A stretch of DNA of 64,000 nt. It comes from Vibrio vulnificus NBRC 15645 = ATCC 27562. GTDB lineage: Bacteria > Pseudomonadota > Gammaproteobacteria > Enterobacterales > Vibrionaceae. Where the stretch lies: assembly GCF_002224265.1 (NCBI RefSeq), contig NZ_CP012881.1:2232001-2296000 (forward strand), given 5' to 3'. This document shows positions 28,456 to 37,299 of the stretch, piece after piece (the stretch's first letter is position 1; each line of letters starts with the position of its first letter). The translations under genes were made by a program, and so were the position numbers. The notes below the pieces were generated by a model. The model worked only from the letters and a program-made list of their open reading frames with translations. It made no database searches and had not been told where the DNA came from.

Positions 28456-29457
28456 CTAAGAGAGCTTGGCCACAGAATCTCTTCTTACCAAAGTGGGTGA
28501 GAAGATCATGGTGCTGTGGTCTGCCTCTTGCTGGTGAGCCAAATCGATCGCCAGTCTTGCCGCTTTCTCTGCCATCATCTGTATTGGATAGCGCACGGTG
28601 GTGAGGCGAGGGCTGACATAGCGAGCAATCAAACCATCATCGAATCCTATCATCGAGACTTGCTCTGGCACTTTTAAGCCATTCTCATCCAATACCGATA
28701 GCGCACCTGCCGCCATGTAGTCGTTGTAAGCCACCACGCCAGTGATCGGCAGAGATTTTGTTAGCAAGTTAGTCATTGCCGTTTCCCCACCATCACTATT
28801 GGGCTCGCCTTGTTCGATATACGCACTAGAGAGCTCAATGTGATTGTCTCTTAATGCGGCGAGATACCCAGCGATGCGCGCGTCGGCGTCTTCAATTTTG
28901 TGGCTCGATGAAATGCAGGCGATGTGTTGATGGCCATGGCGAATCAAATACTCTGTAGCCAAATAGGCTCCTTTGTAGTTATCGAGGGAAATGCAGCGTT
29001 GCGCGATTTGTGGAATATGGCGATTGATGATCACTAAGCTCGGGACTTCTTGCGCGTATGACAGCAACTCTTCGTCACTCAAGCCTTTAGAATGAATCAC
29101 CAGCGCATCGCAACGGCTATTGATCAGCAGTTCAATGGCTCTGCGCTCTTCCTCGGCATTGTGATAGCCATTACCAATCAGTAGGTGCTTGCCATTTTCA
29201 TGGGCCACTTCATCAACGGCTTTAATCAGCGTGCCGAAGAAGGGATCCGATACATCACCGACTAATACGCCCATGGTATTGGTGCTTTGGCTCACCAACG
29301 CTTTGGCGGCGGCATTAGGGCGGTATCCCAATTTGGCCATTGCTAGGGTGACGGATTCAATCGACGCTTTACTGGCTTTGGGCGATTTATTAATCACTCG
29401 TGAGACGGTGGCGATGGAAACGCCTGCTTCGCGAGCGACATCTTTAATTGTGGCCAT
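28456..29457 (-). CDS. galR: GalR-type LacI-family repressor
   Basis: A 333-residue repressor. The first 45 residues (ATIKDVAREAGVSIATVSRV, then INKSPKASKAS) are close to E. coli GalR/GalS, as is the core with its sugar-binding fold (GVLVGDVSDPFFGTL). It lies tail-to-tail with the chemoreceptor, 6 kb from the consensus GalR operator before galE. A near-match operator at 29579 in its own upstream region suggests autorepression. GAGG precedes the ATG at proper distance. GalS-like function cannot be excluded. Confidence 0.87.
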   Translation of the reverse strand: MATIKDVAREAGVSIATVSRVINKSPKASKASIESVTLAMAKLGYRPNAAAKALVSQSTNTMGVLVGDVSDPFFGTLIKAVDEVAHENGKHLLIGNGYHNAEEERRAIELLINSRCDALVIHSKGLSDEELLSYAQEVPSLVIINRHIPQIAQRCISLDNYKGAYLATEYLIRHGHQHIACISSSHKIEDADARIAGYLAALRDNHIELSSAYIEQGEPNSDGGETAMTNLLTKSLPITGVVAYNDYMAAGALSVLDENGLKVPEQVSMIGFDDGLIARYVSPRLTTVRYPIQMMAEKAARLAIDLAHQQEADHSTMIFSPTLVRRDSVAKLS

Positions 29458-29578
29458 GTGTTACCTCATTTCTATGCTGCTCTCATTAAACCTCTGAACT
29501 GTAAATTAGGCAAATAACTGTGAATTTTCATTTTAAAAATGCGATCTTTACCACTTGTAATATCAGGCCCTAATGATA

Positions 29579-29957
<379 letters not shown>

Positions 29958-29962
29958 TTGAT

Positions 29963-29985
29963 AAGGGAGCGTCATGCTCCCTTTT
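29963..29985. terminator. Bidirectional terminator between ygjH and GGCT-like gene
   Basis: AAGGGAGC-GTCAT-GCTCCCTT followed by TTG on the plus strand. It overlaps the last codons of the convergent gene. Confidence 0.8.
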
Positions 29986-30526
29986 GTATTATGAGCGCGT
30001 CAATCAATGGATAGTGATGTGGCTCCACTCCAGCCAAATTGCCATATTTTGGCGCGTGGCGATCGTCTTCTTTAGGAAAATGCCAGCCTACGGTGTATTG
30101 CACAAAATGTTGGGCAAACGCTTCGGAGATCTCTAAGCATCCCGCGAGTACCGTATCGACATACGTTTGCATGATCGGGCTCAGAGGGCAGGGTGGTTGC
30201 GGATCGTCTTTTACATACACCCAAATTGGATGGGCACGATTGAATGCGTGGTCGGTTTCTATCTGATCTGGCGTAATTTCAATGCGATGGTAGCCTCTCT
30301 CTCGGCGATCGAACTCAGCGAGTGCACGATCATCAATTTCCAGTAGCACACCATTTACTTGGCTCTCGCCACGGTTTACAACCAACGGTGAGAGAATGTA
30401 GCTGTCGTCGACTTTGCCCCAATAGCGCACTAAGCCGTGAGCAATCACCGGGATAGCCTCACCCGTTTGACCTGTCAATTGACGCGACGCAGCATTGATT
30501 AAGCTGCCATAACCAAAAATGTACAT
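29972..30526 (-). CDS. Gamma-glutamylcyclotransferase-like (AIG2/GGCT fold) protein
   Basis: A 184-residue protein of the gamma-glutamylcyclotransferase-like superfamily. The substrate loop FGYGSLI is at the very N-terminus and the catalytic-type Glu lies in FDRREGYHR-like context (FDRRERGYHRIEI). Such enzymes cleave gamma-glutamyl bonds, for instance in glutathione turnover, but this subgroup is longer than the ~150-residue classical form and its substrate is not known. ATG at 30526 follows AAGGAATAC. The six-residue longer start is less likely. Confidence 0.78.
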   Translation of the reverse strand: MYIFGYGSLINAASRQLTGQTGEAIPVIAHGLVRYWGKVDDSYILSPLVVNRGESQVNGVLLEIDDRALAEFDRRERGYHRIEITPDQIETDHAFNRAHPIWVYVKDDPQPPCPLSPIMQTYVDTVLAGCLEISEAFAQHFVQYTVGWHFPKEDDRHAPKYGNLAGVEPHHYPLIDALIIQKGA

Positions 30527-30583
30527 CTGTATTCCTTGAGCCATATTCCTAATGACCGTTATACCTAAGAGGTAAAATTTTTA

Positions 30584-30606
30584 AAGTTGTATTTTTAATG
30601 CATCTT
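30584..30606. promoter_or_regulatory. NsrR-type operator upstream of nnrS
   Basis: The 23-bp imperfect palindrome has arms AAGTTGTATTT and AATGCATCTT and fits the published NsrR pattern of two AAnATGCATTT-like halves. The right arm is perfect. NsrR is the nitric-oxide-sensing [Fe-S] repressor, and nnrS is a known target in vibrios. Confidence 0.75.
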
Positions 30607-30660
30607 TAGTGCTACACTGCATTTGTTGTGAATTTAATCAGCATGTGGAGGGGGCGAAAC

Positions 30661-31845
30661 GTGCTAAATATTACTGACAAAAAAGTGGAAGAAAAAATTC
30701 CCGCTTGGCTGAGACTGGGTTTTCGACCTTTCTTTTTATTAGGCTCGGTGTACGCCATTATCGCTATTGCAGTGTGGGTATGGATTTTTCAAACCGGTCA
30801 GCCAGCGCAACTCCAGGTGCCAGGACTGTGGTGGCATGTGCATGAAATGCTGTTTGGTTTTGCGATGGCTATCGTGGCTGGGTTCCTGTTAACCGCGGTA
30901 CAAAACTGGACGGGCATCAACGGCACCAAACATTATCGTTTGGCACTGCTGGTGGCACTGTGGTTGCTGCCGAGAATTTTGCTTTGGACGCCAGCACCAC
31001 TGTGGCTAACCTCCAGCATTGAAGCGCTGTTTCTTGCTTTGGTGGCCTTTGAAATCGGTAGTCGAGTGGTGCAGGCCAAAGGTTGGCGTAATCTCTTTTT
31101 CGTCCCACTGTTTTTGTTGGCGATTGGTGCTAATTTTGCCAGCTACGCGACAATAAAAGGCATGCCGCCATTTACCTCTTCGGCAGTTTGGCAAGCGATG
31201 CTCTGGTGGTTCACCTTGCTGCTGTCGGTGATGGGGGCACGCGTGATCCCATTCTTTACCGCTCGTCGTTTCAACTTTGAAAAAGCCAATCCAATTGTTT
31301 GGCTTGATTGGGTGGCAAACTTACCTTTGGTGATGCTGTTTTTGCTCAGCTTTTTCCCAGTGACCATGGCACAACTTGGACAGCCACTGATGGTGATCGC
31401 GGGTGTGGCGCAACTGGTGCGCTTTATCCGTTGGAAACCTTGGTTGACCCTAAGTGAGCCGTTGGTTTGGTCGTTGCACGCCGCTTATCTGTGTTTACCG
31501 CTGAGTCTGCTGTTGCGCGGTTTGCTGGATAATCCGTTCGCGTCACACAACTTGATCCACTTATTTGCGATTGGGGCTTTGGCTGGGCTTATTCTGGCGA
31601 TGATTGCGCGAGTCACCATGGGGCACACGGGACGAATGATTTACCAAGGGCCGAATATGAGTCTGGCGTTTGGCGCACTCTTCCTCGCGGCTTTGGTGCG
31701 CAGTTTTGGTGTCATTTTTGCGCCCGCACAACTGTTTATCTGGATCGACATCAGTGCCGCGCTGTGGGTATTCGCGTTTACACTGTTTCTCTGGAAGTTT
31801 GGTTATATGCTCGTGACGCCGCGAGCTGATGGTCACCCGGGCTAA
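30661..31845 (+). CDS. nnrS: NnrS family haem/copper membrane protein (NO stress)
   Basis: A 394-residue polytopic membrane protein with about 12 hydrophobic segments. Family features are the N-terminal LRLGFRPFFLLGS, GLWWHVHEMLFGFAMAIVAG with conserved histidines, and HLFAIGALAGLILAMIARVT with GHTGR. NnrS proteins protect cells during nitrosative stress by limiting iron-nitrosyl damage. The GTG at 30661 is used because GGAGGGGG sits at the right distance; the upstream GTG at 30628 would place that site inside the gene. The NsrR box lies 54 bp upstream. Confidence 0.88.
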   Translation: MLNITDKKVEEKIPAWLRLGFRPFFLLGSVYAIIAIAVWVWIFQTGQPAQLQVPGLWWHVHEMLFGFAMAIVAGFLLTAVQNWTGINGTKHYRLALLVALWLLPRILLWTPAPLWLTSSIEALFLALVAFEIGSRVVQAKGWRNLFFVPLFLLAIGANFASYATIKGMPPFTSSAVWQAMLWWFTLLLSVMGARVIPFFTARRFNFEKANPIVWLDWVANLPLVMLFLLSFFPVTMAQLGQPLMVIAGVAQLVRFIRWKPWLTLSEPLVWSLHAAYLCLPLSLLLRGLLDNPFASHNLIHLFAIGALAGLILAMIARVTMGHTGRMIYQGPNMSLAFGALFLAALVRSFGVIFAPAQLFIWIDISAALWVFAFTLFLWKFGYMLVTPRADGHPG

Positions 31846-31866
31846 GCTCTGCATGAGATAAACAAC

Positions 31867-31893
31867 AAAGCCACTCACGAGGAGTGGCTTTTT
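31867..31893 (+). terminator. Terminator after nnrS
   Basis: AAGCCACTC-ACGAG-GAGTGGCTT followed by TTTG, 22 bp after the nnrS stop. It faces the convergent ATP-grasp gene. Confidence 0.85.
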
Positions 31894-31936
31894 GCTATTC
31901 AAAGCTTATTGCTTAAAAGTGCATTGAAGCGGGATG

Positions 31937-33388
31937 TTAAAACCCGCGCATTTGAATGCGGCGTAAGAACTCGGTCATCACACGGTCGTAGAGCAAATCG
32001 CCAAGGAAAGCATCTTCAACGTGATGATCAATACTTGGGTTGTCATTGACTTCGATGACATACACTTGGCCATCCACTTCTTTGAGGTCAACACCATACA
32101 GACCGTTACCAATCAAGTTGGCGGCTTTGAGCGCCACATCAACCACGTTTTTCGGCACTTGTTTCAAATCCAAGGTTTCAAAACCACCGGACGACACTCG
32201 GCCACTATTGTGGTGTTGGTAGATCTGCCAATGGCCGCGACTCATCATGTACTTACAGCTGAAAATCGCTTGGCGGTTCAAAATACCAATACGCCAGTCA
32301 AAGTCAGTTGGCATAAAGGCTTGTGCCAAAATTAGCTCACTTTTTTCAAACAGCGCTGCCGCTTCTTTTTCCAACTCTTCTTCGTTACGTACCTTCACCA
32401 CGCCACGTGAGAATGCGCCGTCTGGAATCTTCAACACCATTGGGAAATCCAGCTCATTGAGCAGATCACTTTTCCATTCTGGGTCAAAGTTTTTCAAAAT
32501 AACGCTCGCTGGCGCGGGCACTTTGTTGTTTTTCAGCAACTCAGTGAGAAAGACTTTGTTGGTGCACTTCATGATCGACTCAGAGTCGTCCATCACGATT
32601 AGGCCCAGTTTTTCCGCGGTTTTAGCAAAACGGTAGGTGAAGTTACTGATGTTGGTGGTGCTACGAATAAACAAGCCATCAAACTCACCCAAACGAGAAA
32701 TTTCATCTTTAGAGATGGTCTCTAAGTTCATCCCTAAGCGCGATGCTGCACGTTTAAAGCGTTTCAACGCTTGTGGGCATGAAGGGGGCATTTTTTCCTC
32801 TTCATCAATCAGCATCGCGATGTCGTAACGATATTTTTTCTCTTGTTTGGGTTTACGCCAAATCTTGTTGGAGAACAGTTCCAGTGACTCGATAAAGAAG
32901 TTCTCTTCCGTATCGTTAAGTTCTTGGAAAGGAAACGGCGCAACAGAGTCAACTTGCCAATTATGCTGGTTTTTGGTCATTTTTAACTCAATGACGGGCA
33001 CCATAAACTGTTCAAACAGACGACGGGCAAGTTTCTCTAAACCTTTGTGCTCAGTACGACCAAAGTAGATCTTACAACTGATGCTCTCTTGATCTTTCGC
33101 CAACTTACCCAGTTTGAGAAAACCAGATGAAATCAGTAGAGGCTGAGTGATGTCATTAATGGCGGTCACCGTCGGAATGACTCGATGACCACGTGCACCA
33201 GCCATCAGTGAACAATAGTAACCGCTGCTCATGTAACCATAATCGCGACACAGGTTCACCACCTGTACGCTACGTTGATTGTGTTGCCAGTCACTGTCGA
33301 GATACTGGGCAACATCAACCACTTGTTCAGATGGGAAATACTGCTGCCAATCACTAGTTTGGTCAGTCACAATTAAAAGATTTGCCAT
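31937..33388 (-). CDS. RimK-type ATP-grasp ligase with N-terminal RLAN-like domain
   Basis: A 483-residue protein. Residues 1-150 form an N-terminal domain (LNLCRDY-like run VVNLCRDYGYMSSGYYCSL) that matches what is called the RLAN domain, found fused to RimK-like ligases. The C-terminal half is an ATP-grasp fold: FPMVLKIPDGAFSRGV is the phosphate-binding segment, FDWRIGILNRQ follows, and the metal-binding end is VIEVNDNPS (444-452). ATP-grasp enzymes join a carboxylate to an amine through an acylphosphate. The substrate is unknown. The gene diverges from the GNAT-C39 gene at 33455 with only 66 bp between, a pairing that suggests joint function in peptide modification. AAGGAAAG precedes the ATG. 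Confidence 0.88.
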   Translation of the reverse strand: MANLLIVTDQTSDWQQYFPSEQVVDVAQYLDSDWQHNQRSVQVVNLCRDYGYMSSGYYCSLMAGARGHRVIPTVTAINDITQPLLISSGFLKLGKLAKDQESISCKIYFGRTEHKGLEKLARRLFEQFMVPVIELKMTKNQHNWQVDSVAPFPFQELNDTEENFFIESLELFSNKIWRKPKQEKKYRYDIAMLIDEEEKMPPSCPQALKRFKRAASRLGMNLETISKDEISRLGEFDGLFIRSTTNISNFTYRFAKTAEKLGLIVMDDSESIMKCTNKVFLTELLKNNKVPAPASVILKNFDPEWKSDLLNELDFPMVLKIPDGAFSRGVVKVRNEEELEKEAAALFEKSELILAQAFMPTDFDWRIGILNRQAIFSCKYMMSRGHWQIYQHHNSGRVSSGGFETLDLKQVPKNVVDVALKAANLIGNGLYGVDLKEVDGQVYVIEVNDNPSIDHHVEDAFLGDLLYDRVMTEFLRRIQMRGF

Positions 33389-33454
33389 CTATTTCTTTCC
33401 TTAATAAACGAGCTATGATGAGGGTGCTTTCTCACTTATTCCTGAAGGTGTTAC

Positions 33455-34555
33455 ATGGATTTTCGTGTCGCGAAAATTGCCGATCTTGACGCGTTAAACC
33501 GATTGGAAAGGGAACTTTTCGTCGGTGATAGAATTGCACCAAGACAAATGAAGCGTTTTATCCAATCTGAACATGCCGTTTTGTTGGTGGCAGATAATGG
33601 CCAACAGCTCGCGGGGTATGCACTGTTACTTTTTCATCAAGGAACACAACTCTCAAGATTGTATTCGATTGCCGTTAGACCTGAATTTCGGGGGCAGAAG
33701 ATTGCTCAGTCACTGATTGAACTCTGTGAGCAGTCAGCCATCGAACAGGGTTTCACTACATTACGCCTAGAAGTTCGTGAAGACAATAGTGCCGCAATAA
33801 ATTTGTACAAAAAGCTTGGTTATCAAAAGCTTAAAATCCTTATTCACTATTATGATGACTTGAGTGATGGGATCCGAATGCAGAAGCGTTTGGCGCATTA
33901 TGGGCCCAAAACTTTGCTGCCTATGCCACTCTACGTACAGACCACGCCTTTTACTTGTGGTGCGGCTTGTTTGCTGATGGCGTTTGCCCATCACGACGCC
34001 AGTTTTCAGCCATCACGCAAGCTAGAGCTGCAGCTTTGGCGTGAAGCGACCACCATTTTTATGGCCGCAGGGCACGGTGGGTGCAGCGGGCATGGTTTGG
34101 CGTTAGCGGCTGCACGCCGAGGTTACACGGTAGAGCTGTGGAGTCATGCGAAATCGACGCCGTTCATTGATAGTGTACGTGACGAAAACAAGAAGCAAGT
34201 GATTGAAATTGTGCATCAGGATTTCTGTCAGCAGTTAGAAGAATACCCCGTGAGCACCATTGAAGCGCCGCCATCGCAAAGCCAGTTGGAAGAATGGATC
34301 AGTATGGGCGCGAGCGTGTTGCTGCTGATCAGCACCTATCGATTTAATGGCAGCAAAGAGCCACACTGGGTGCTGCTAAGTGGCATGAGTGAGCGTTTTT
34401 TCTTTATTCACGATCCCCACGCGGAATCGGAAGAAGAGGCGATGGCATCTGCGCACGTGACGGTCAGTAAAAAAGCGTTGTCGCAAATTATCGGTTTTGG
34501 CAAGCAAAAGCACACGGCCTGTGTGGTTATCCACCCAGACCGCGTAAAAGTGTAA
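33455..34555 (+). CDS. GNAT acetyltransferase / C39-like cysteine peptidase fusion
   Basis: A 366-residue two-domain protein. Residues 1-145 are a GNAT N-acetyltransferase (RPEFRGQKIAQSL is the acetyl-CoA loop, REDNSAAINLYKKLGY the RimI-like strand-helix). Residues 156-366 resemble a C39-type papain-like peptidase, with catalytic candidates Cys168 (TTPFTCGAAC), His304 (EPHWVLLSG) and Asp320 (IHDPH). Acetyl transfer plus peptide cleavage in one chain, next to a divergent ATP-grasp ligase, suggests an enzyme that processes or caps a peptide or a protein tail. GAAGGTG precedes the ATG. It ends 3 bp before the convergent zntB stop. Confidence 0.87.
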   Translation: MDFRVAKIADLDALNRLERELFVGDRIAPRQMKRFIQSEHAVLLVADNGQQLAGYALLLFHQGTQLSRLYSIAVRPEFRGQKIAQSLIELCEQSAIEQGFTTLRLEVREDNSAAINLYKKLGYQKLKILIHYYDDLSDGIRMQKRLAHYGPKTLLPMPLYVQTTPFTCGAACLLMAFAHHDASFQPSRKLELQLWREATTIFMAAGHGGCSGHGLALAAARRGYTVELWSHAKSTPFIDSVRDENKKQVIEIVHQDFCQQLEEYPVSTIEAPPSQSQLEEWISMGASVLLLISTYRFNGSKEPHWVLLSGMSERFFFIHDPHAESEEEAMASAHVTVSKKALSQIIGFGKQKHTACVVIHPDRVKV

Positions 34556-34558
34556 GCA

Positions 34559-35488
34559 TCACCAGAATTTGAGCCGCTTGAGTAGTAAAACTTCGGCGGC
34601 AAAAATGACCACCAATCCAATACAGAACCACAAGAAGGCGAGCGGGGATTCTACCCCCGGAATGCCACCGATATTGATACCAAGCAAGCCAGTTAAAAAA
34701 CTGGTAGGCAGGAAAATACTGGCGATTAATGTAAACAAGTAGCTGTTGCGGCTGATTTTGTCTTCGCGTAACTGCTGAATCTGTTCTTTGAGCAGCGCCA
34801 GTTCACCCAGAAAGAAATCAATGGTTTCGTTAATGCGGGTAATGTTACTCAACGCGTAATTGAGCATCAGCTGCTTTTTCTCCAACAAACTCAGTTCGGC
34901 CATGGCGAAATCTGCAATGGCGTATTGCTGCGGGCGAATAAAGCGCTTGATCCTCAACAGCGCTTTTTGCACTTCAATGATGTCACCAATCTGATCGGTA
35001 TCGAGTTCGAACTGCTCAATCTGTTCCTCAATATCCAACAGATAGTGCTGCATTTTGCCGGTTAAACCATCGACAATCGCCAGCAAAAGATCGGCAATCG
35101 CCGCGGGACCTTTTTGCTCAACAAGCGCTTCGCGAATTTCAGAAATGGCTTTGGAGGATGTTTTGCGTGTGGAGATCAGTGTGCCATTGAAATAGAGAAT
35201 TCGGATACTGAGCATATCTTCCGGCACAGCGTTTTCATTCATATTGACGCCACGTAAGATCAGCATAAAGCTGTCGTCGTCATAACGATGGAAAGAGGGG
35301 CGCGTTTCATCGGCCAATAGATGGTTCACGGTGCTAAGTGGCACTTGGTTTTCGAGTAACCAAGCGCGAATGTCTGGGTGATGGCGTTCACAGTGGTACC
35401 AGTGATTCGCGTTTATCGTTTGAAAGTTGTTATCTGGCTGGCTTGCTGGTGTGGTGGAAAAATCCCAGTGATCGATCAAAAATCCCAT
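34559..35488 (-). CDS. zntB: Zinc transporter ZntB (CorA family)
   Basis: A 309-residue CorA-superfamily protein. A long N-terminal cytoplasmic alpha/beta domain is followed by coiled helices and two C-terminal membrane segments (about 250-270 and 283-303). The motif at the end of TM1 is GINIGG instead of the GMN of classical CorA, and this GxN form is typical of ZntB zinc transporters. Direction of transport (uptake with protons versus efflux) is debated for the family. Predicted to be pentameric in the inner membrane. Confidence 0.9.
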   Translation of the reverse strand: MGFLIDHWDFSTTPASQPDNNFQTINANHWYHCERHHPDIRAWLLENQVPLSTVNHLLADETRPSFHRYDDDSFMLILRGVNMNENAVPEDMLSIRILYFNGTLISTRKTSSKAISEIREALVEQKGPAAIADLLLAIVDGLTGKMQHYLLDIEEQIEQFELDTDQIGDIIEVQKALLRIKRFIRPQQYAIADFAMAELSLLEKKQLMLNYALSNITRINETIDFFLGELALLKEQIQQLREDKISRNSYLFTLIASIFLPTSFLTGLLGINIGGIPGVESPLAFLWFCIGLVVIFAAEVLLLKRLKFW

Positions 35489-35514
35489 AACAAAGAGTCG
35501 CTTTGGTGATTGAA

Positions 35515-35545
35515 ACTCACCCCAAGTTACGCGACTTGGGGGAGT
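35515..35545 (-). terminator. Terminator-like hairpin after glpD
   Basis: ACTCCCCCAAGT pairs with ACTTGGGGTGAGT (one bulged base) with loop CGCGTA, followed by TTTC on the minus strand. It ends 41 bp after the glpD stop. Confidence 0.6.
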
Positions 35546-35585
35546 TTGGCTACTCTAATCATTGTGCAAATAGCTTAGGGAAAGA

Positions 35586-37127
35586 TCAGCTCGCCTGTTG
35601 TAACTGAGGCGACTGAGCGGCGGCATGCTTTTTTGCAATGTAGTTTTCCACGCTTTGTACTTGCTCTGGGGTGAGGTAGAGGCCCAGTTTGGTTCGACGC
35701 CATAAAATATCTTCACTGCATTGCGCAAATTCATGCGCCATCAGGTAATCCAGTTCTCGCTGGTAAACCTCTGGGGCAAGTTCGATACCCATCGCTGATA
35801 CCTCTTCTGCCCCCGCGAGCAATTGGCGTGCATCGCTGCCGTATTGGCAGACATAACGGAAGGCTAAGGTTGCACTCAACCAAGGATATTGTTGGCGTAA
35901 CGCGTGGGCGAGTTGCTCACGTGTACAGCTAAAATCACCGCCGGGAAGTGTTTGCTGTGCCGTCCACGGTGTGCCCATATTGTCAAAATAAGGGGCGAGT
36001 TTACGCATGGCAGACTCCGCCAACTTGCGATATGTCGTCAGTTTGCCACCGAAAATAGAGAGCAGCGGAGCTTGGTCGAGCTCCTGTTCCAGCTCGATGG
36101 TGTAATCACGTGTGATTGCTTGTGGTGAATCGGATTCATCATCGCACAGCGGGCGGACGCCGCTGTAAGTCCACACCACATCTTGTTTGCTCAGTTGATG
36201 GACAAAATGCTGATTAACAATATCAATTAAGTAGTCAACTTCCTGTTCTGATATCGCCACGTGGCGAGGGTCACCGGTGTATTCGACATCCGTTGTGCCG
36301 ACAATTGAGAATTTATCCAAATAAGGAATCACAAACACAATCCGCCCATCGTTGTTTTGCAGGATGTAAGCTTGCGGATCGGGATGTACGCGTGGCACGA
36401 CAATGTGAGAGCCTTTGATCAAACGAATGTTGCGTGGTGATGGGCCATCTAAACTGTCATCGTAAAATTGTTTCACCCAAGGGCCCGCGGCGTTGACCAA
36501 GGCTTTGGCGTAACGCACAAACTGCTCACCATTTTGCTGATCTTCAATGGTGACTTTCCAAAGGCCGTCAACACGCTCAGCTTTGCTCACTTTGCAGTAA
36601 TTACGCACTTCTGCGCCATTGCGTTTGGCACTGATGGCATTCAATAACGTGAGGCGAGCATCGTCGACCCAACAATCGGAATACTCAAAGCCAATTTTCA
36701 TTTCGTCTTTCAGCAGCCCGGTTTCAGCAAGGTTCACCTTATGGCTGCTAGGCAGTGTGGTGCGCTTACCTAAGTGATCATACAAAAACAGCCCGCAACG
36801 AATCATCCACGCGGGGCGAAGATAGGAGCGGTGCGGCAAGCGAAAACGCATTGGAAAGGCAATGTGCGGCGCTTTTTTGATCAGCACTTCGCGCTCTGCC
36901 AGAGCTTCCGAGACCAAACGAAACTCATAATGTTCCAAATAGCGCAAACCACCATGGATCAGTTTCGAGCTGGCTGAAGAGGTCGCCGAGGCAAAATCTT
37001 TGGCTTCAAAAAGTGCGACGCTAAGGCCACGTCCTGCCGCATCTGCTGCGATGCCTGCGCCATTGATACCGCCCCCGACAACCAAGATGTCGAGTGTTGA
37101 TGTAGGTGTGGAGGAGTTGTTCTTCAT
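35586..37127 (-). CDS. glpD: Aerobic glycerol-3-phosphate dehydrogenase GlpD
   Basis: A 513-residue FAD enzyme that oxidises sn-glycerol-3-phosphate to DHAP at the inner membrane and feeds electrons to quinone. The FAD-binding motif VVGGGINGAGIAADAAGRG is close to the N-terminus. Further family stretches are SSKLIHGGLRYLE, NAAGPWVKQF and FGGKLTTYRKLAE. The frame runs 63 codons upstream, but family length (about 501) supports the ATG at 37127. The 170-bp gap to glpR holds GlpR-type boxes, so glpD is controlled separately. Confidence 0.94.
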   Translation of the reverse strand: MKNNSSTPTSTLDILVVGGGINGAGIAADAAGRGLSVALFEAKDFASATSSASSKLIHGGLRYLEHYEFRLVSEALAEREVLIKKAPHIAFPMRFRLPHRSYLRPAWMIRCGLFLYDHLGKRTTLPSSHKVNLAETGLLKDEMKIGFEYSDCWVDDARLTLLNAISAKRNGAEVRNYCKVSKAERVDGLWKVTIEDQQNGEQFVRYAKALVNAAGPWVKQFYDDSLDGPSPRNIRLIKGSHIVVPRVHPDPQAYILQNNDGRIVFVIPYLDKFSIVGTTDVEYTGDPRHVAISEQEVDYLIDIVNQHFVHQLSKQDVVWTYSGVRPLCDDESDSPQAITRDYTIELEQELDQAPLLSIFGGKLTTYRKLAESAMRKLAPYFDNMGTPWTAQQTLPGGDFSCTREQLAHALRQQYPWLSATLAFRYVCQYGSDARQLLAGAEEVSAMGIELAPEVYQRELDYLMAHEFAQCSEDILWRRTKLGLYLTPEQVQSVENYIAKKHAAAQSPQLQQAS

Positions 37128-37149
37128 TTGAGCTGACCTAATGTTGTTT

Positions 37150-37165
37150 TTGTTCGAACGAGCAT
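37150..37165. promoter_or_regulatory. GlpR box upstream of glpD
   Basis: TTGTTCGAACGAGCAT: two inverted half-sites (ATGyTCG type) with a 2-bp spacer, 23 bp before the glpD start. Weaker repeats of the same pattern follow at about 37193-37206 (GTTTCG-AA-TGAGAT) and 37217-37231, giving a possible array. Confidence 0.6.
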
Positions 37166-37250
37166 TTTTGAAACTTAAATGAGCATAACTTAAGTTTCGA
37201 ATGAGATCAGCTATTATTTTCGTTTGTGCTCGTTTGTGTGATTTGAACAC

Positions 37251-37282
37251 AAAAAAAGCCCCGACACTTAGTGACGGGGCTT
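37251..37282 (-). terminator. Terminator of glpR
   Basis: AAGCCCCG pairs with CGGGGCTT around an inner CACT/AGTG stem and is followed by TTTTT on the minus strand, 18 bp after the glpR stop. Confidence 0.88.
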
Positions 37283-37299
37283 GGAAATGCCTTTTAAGT

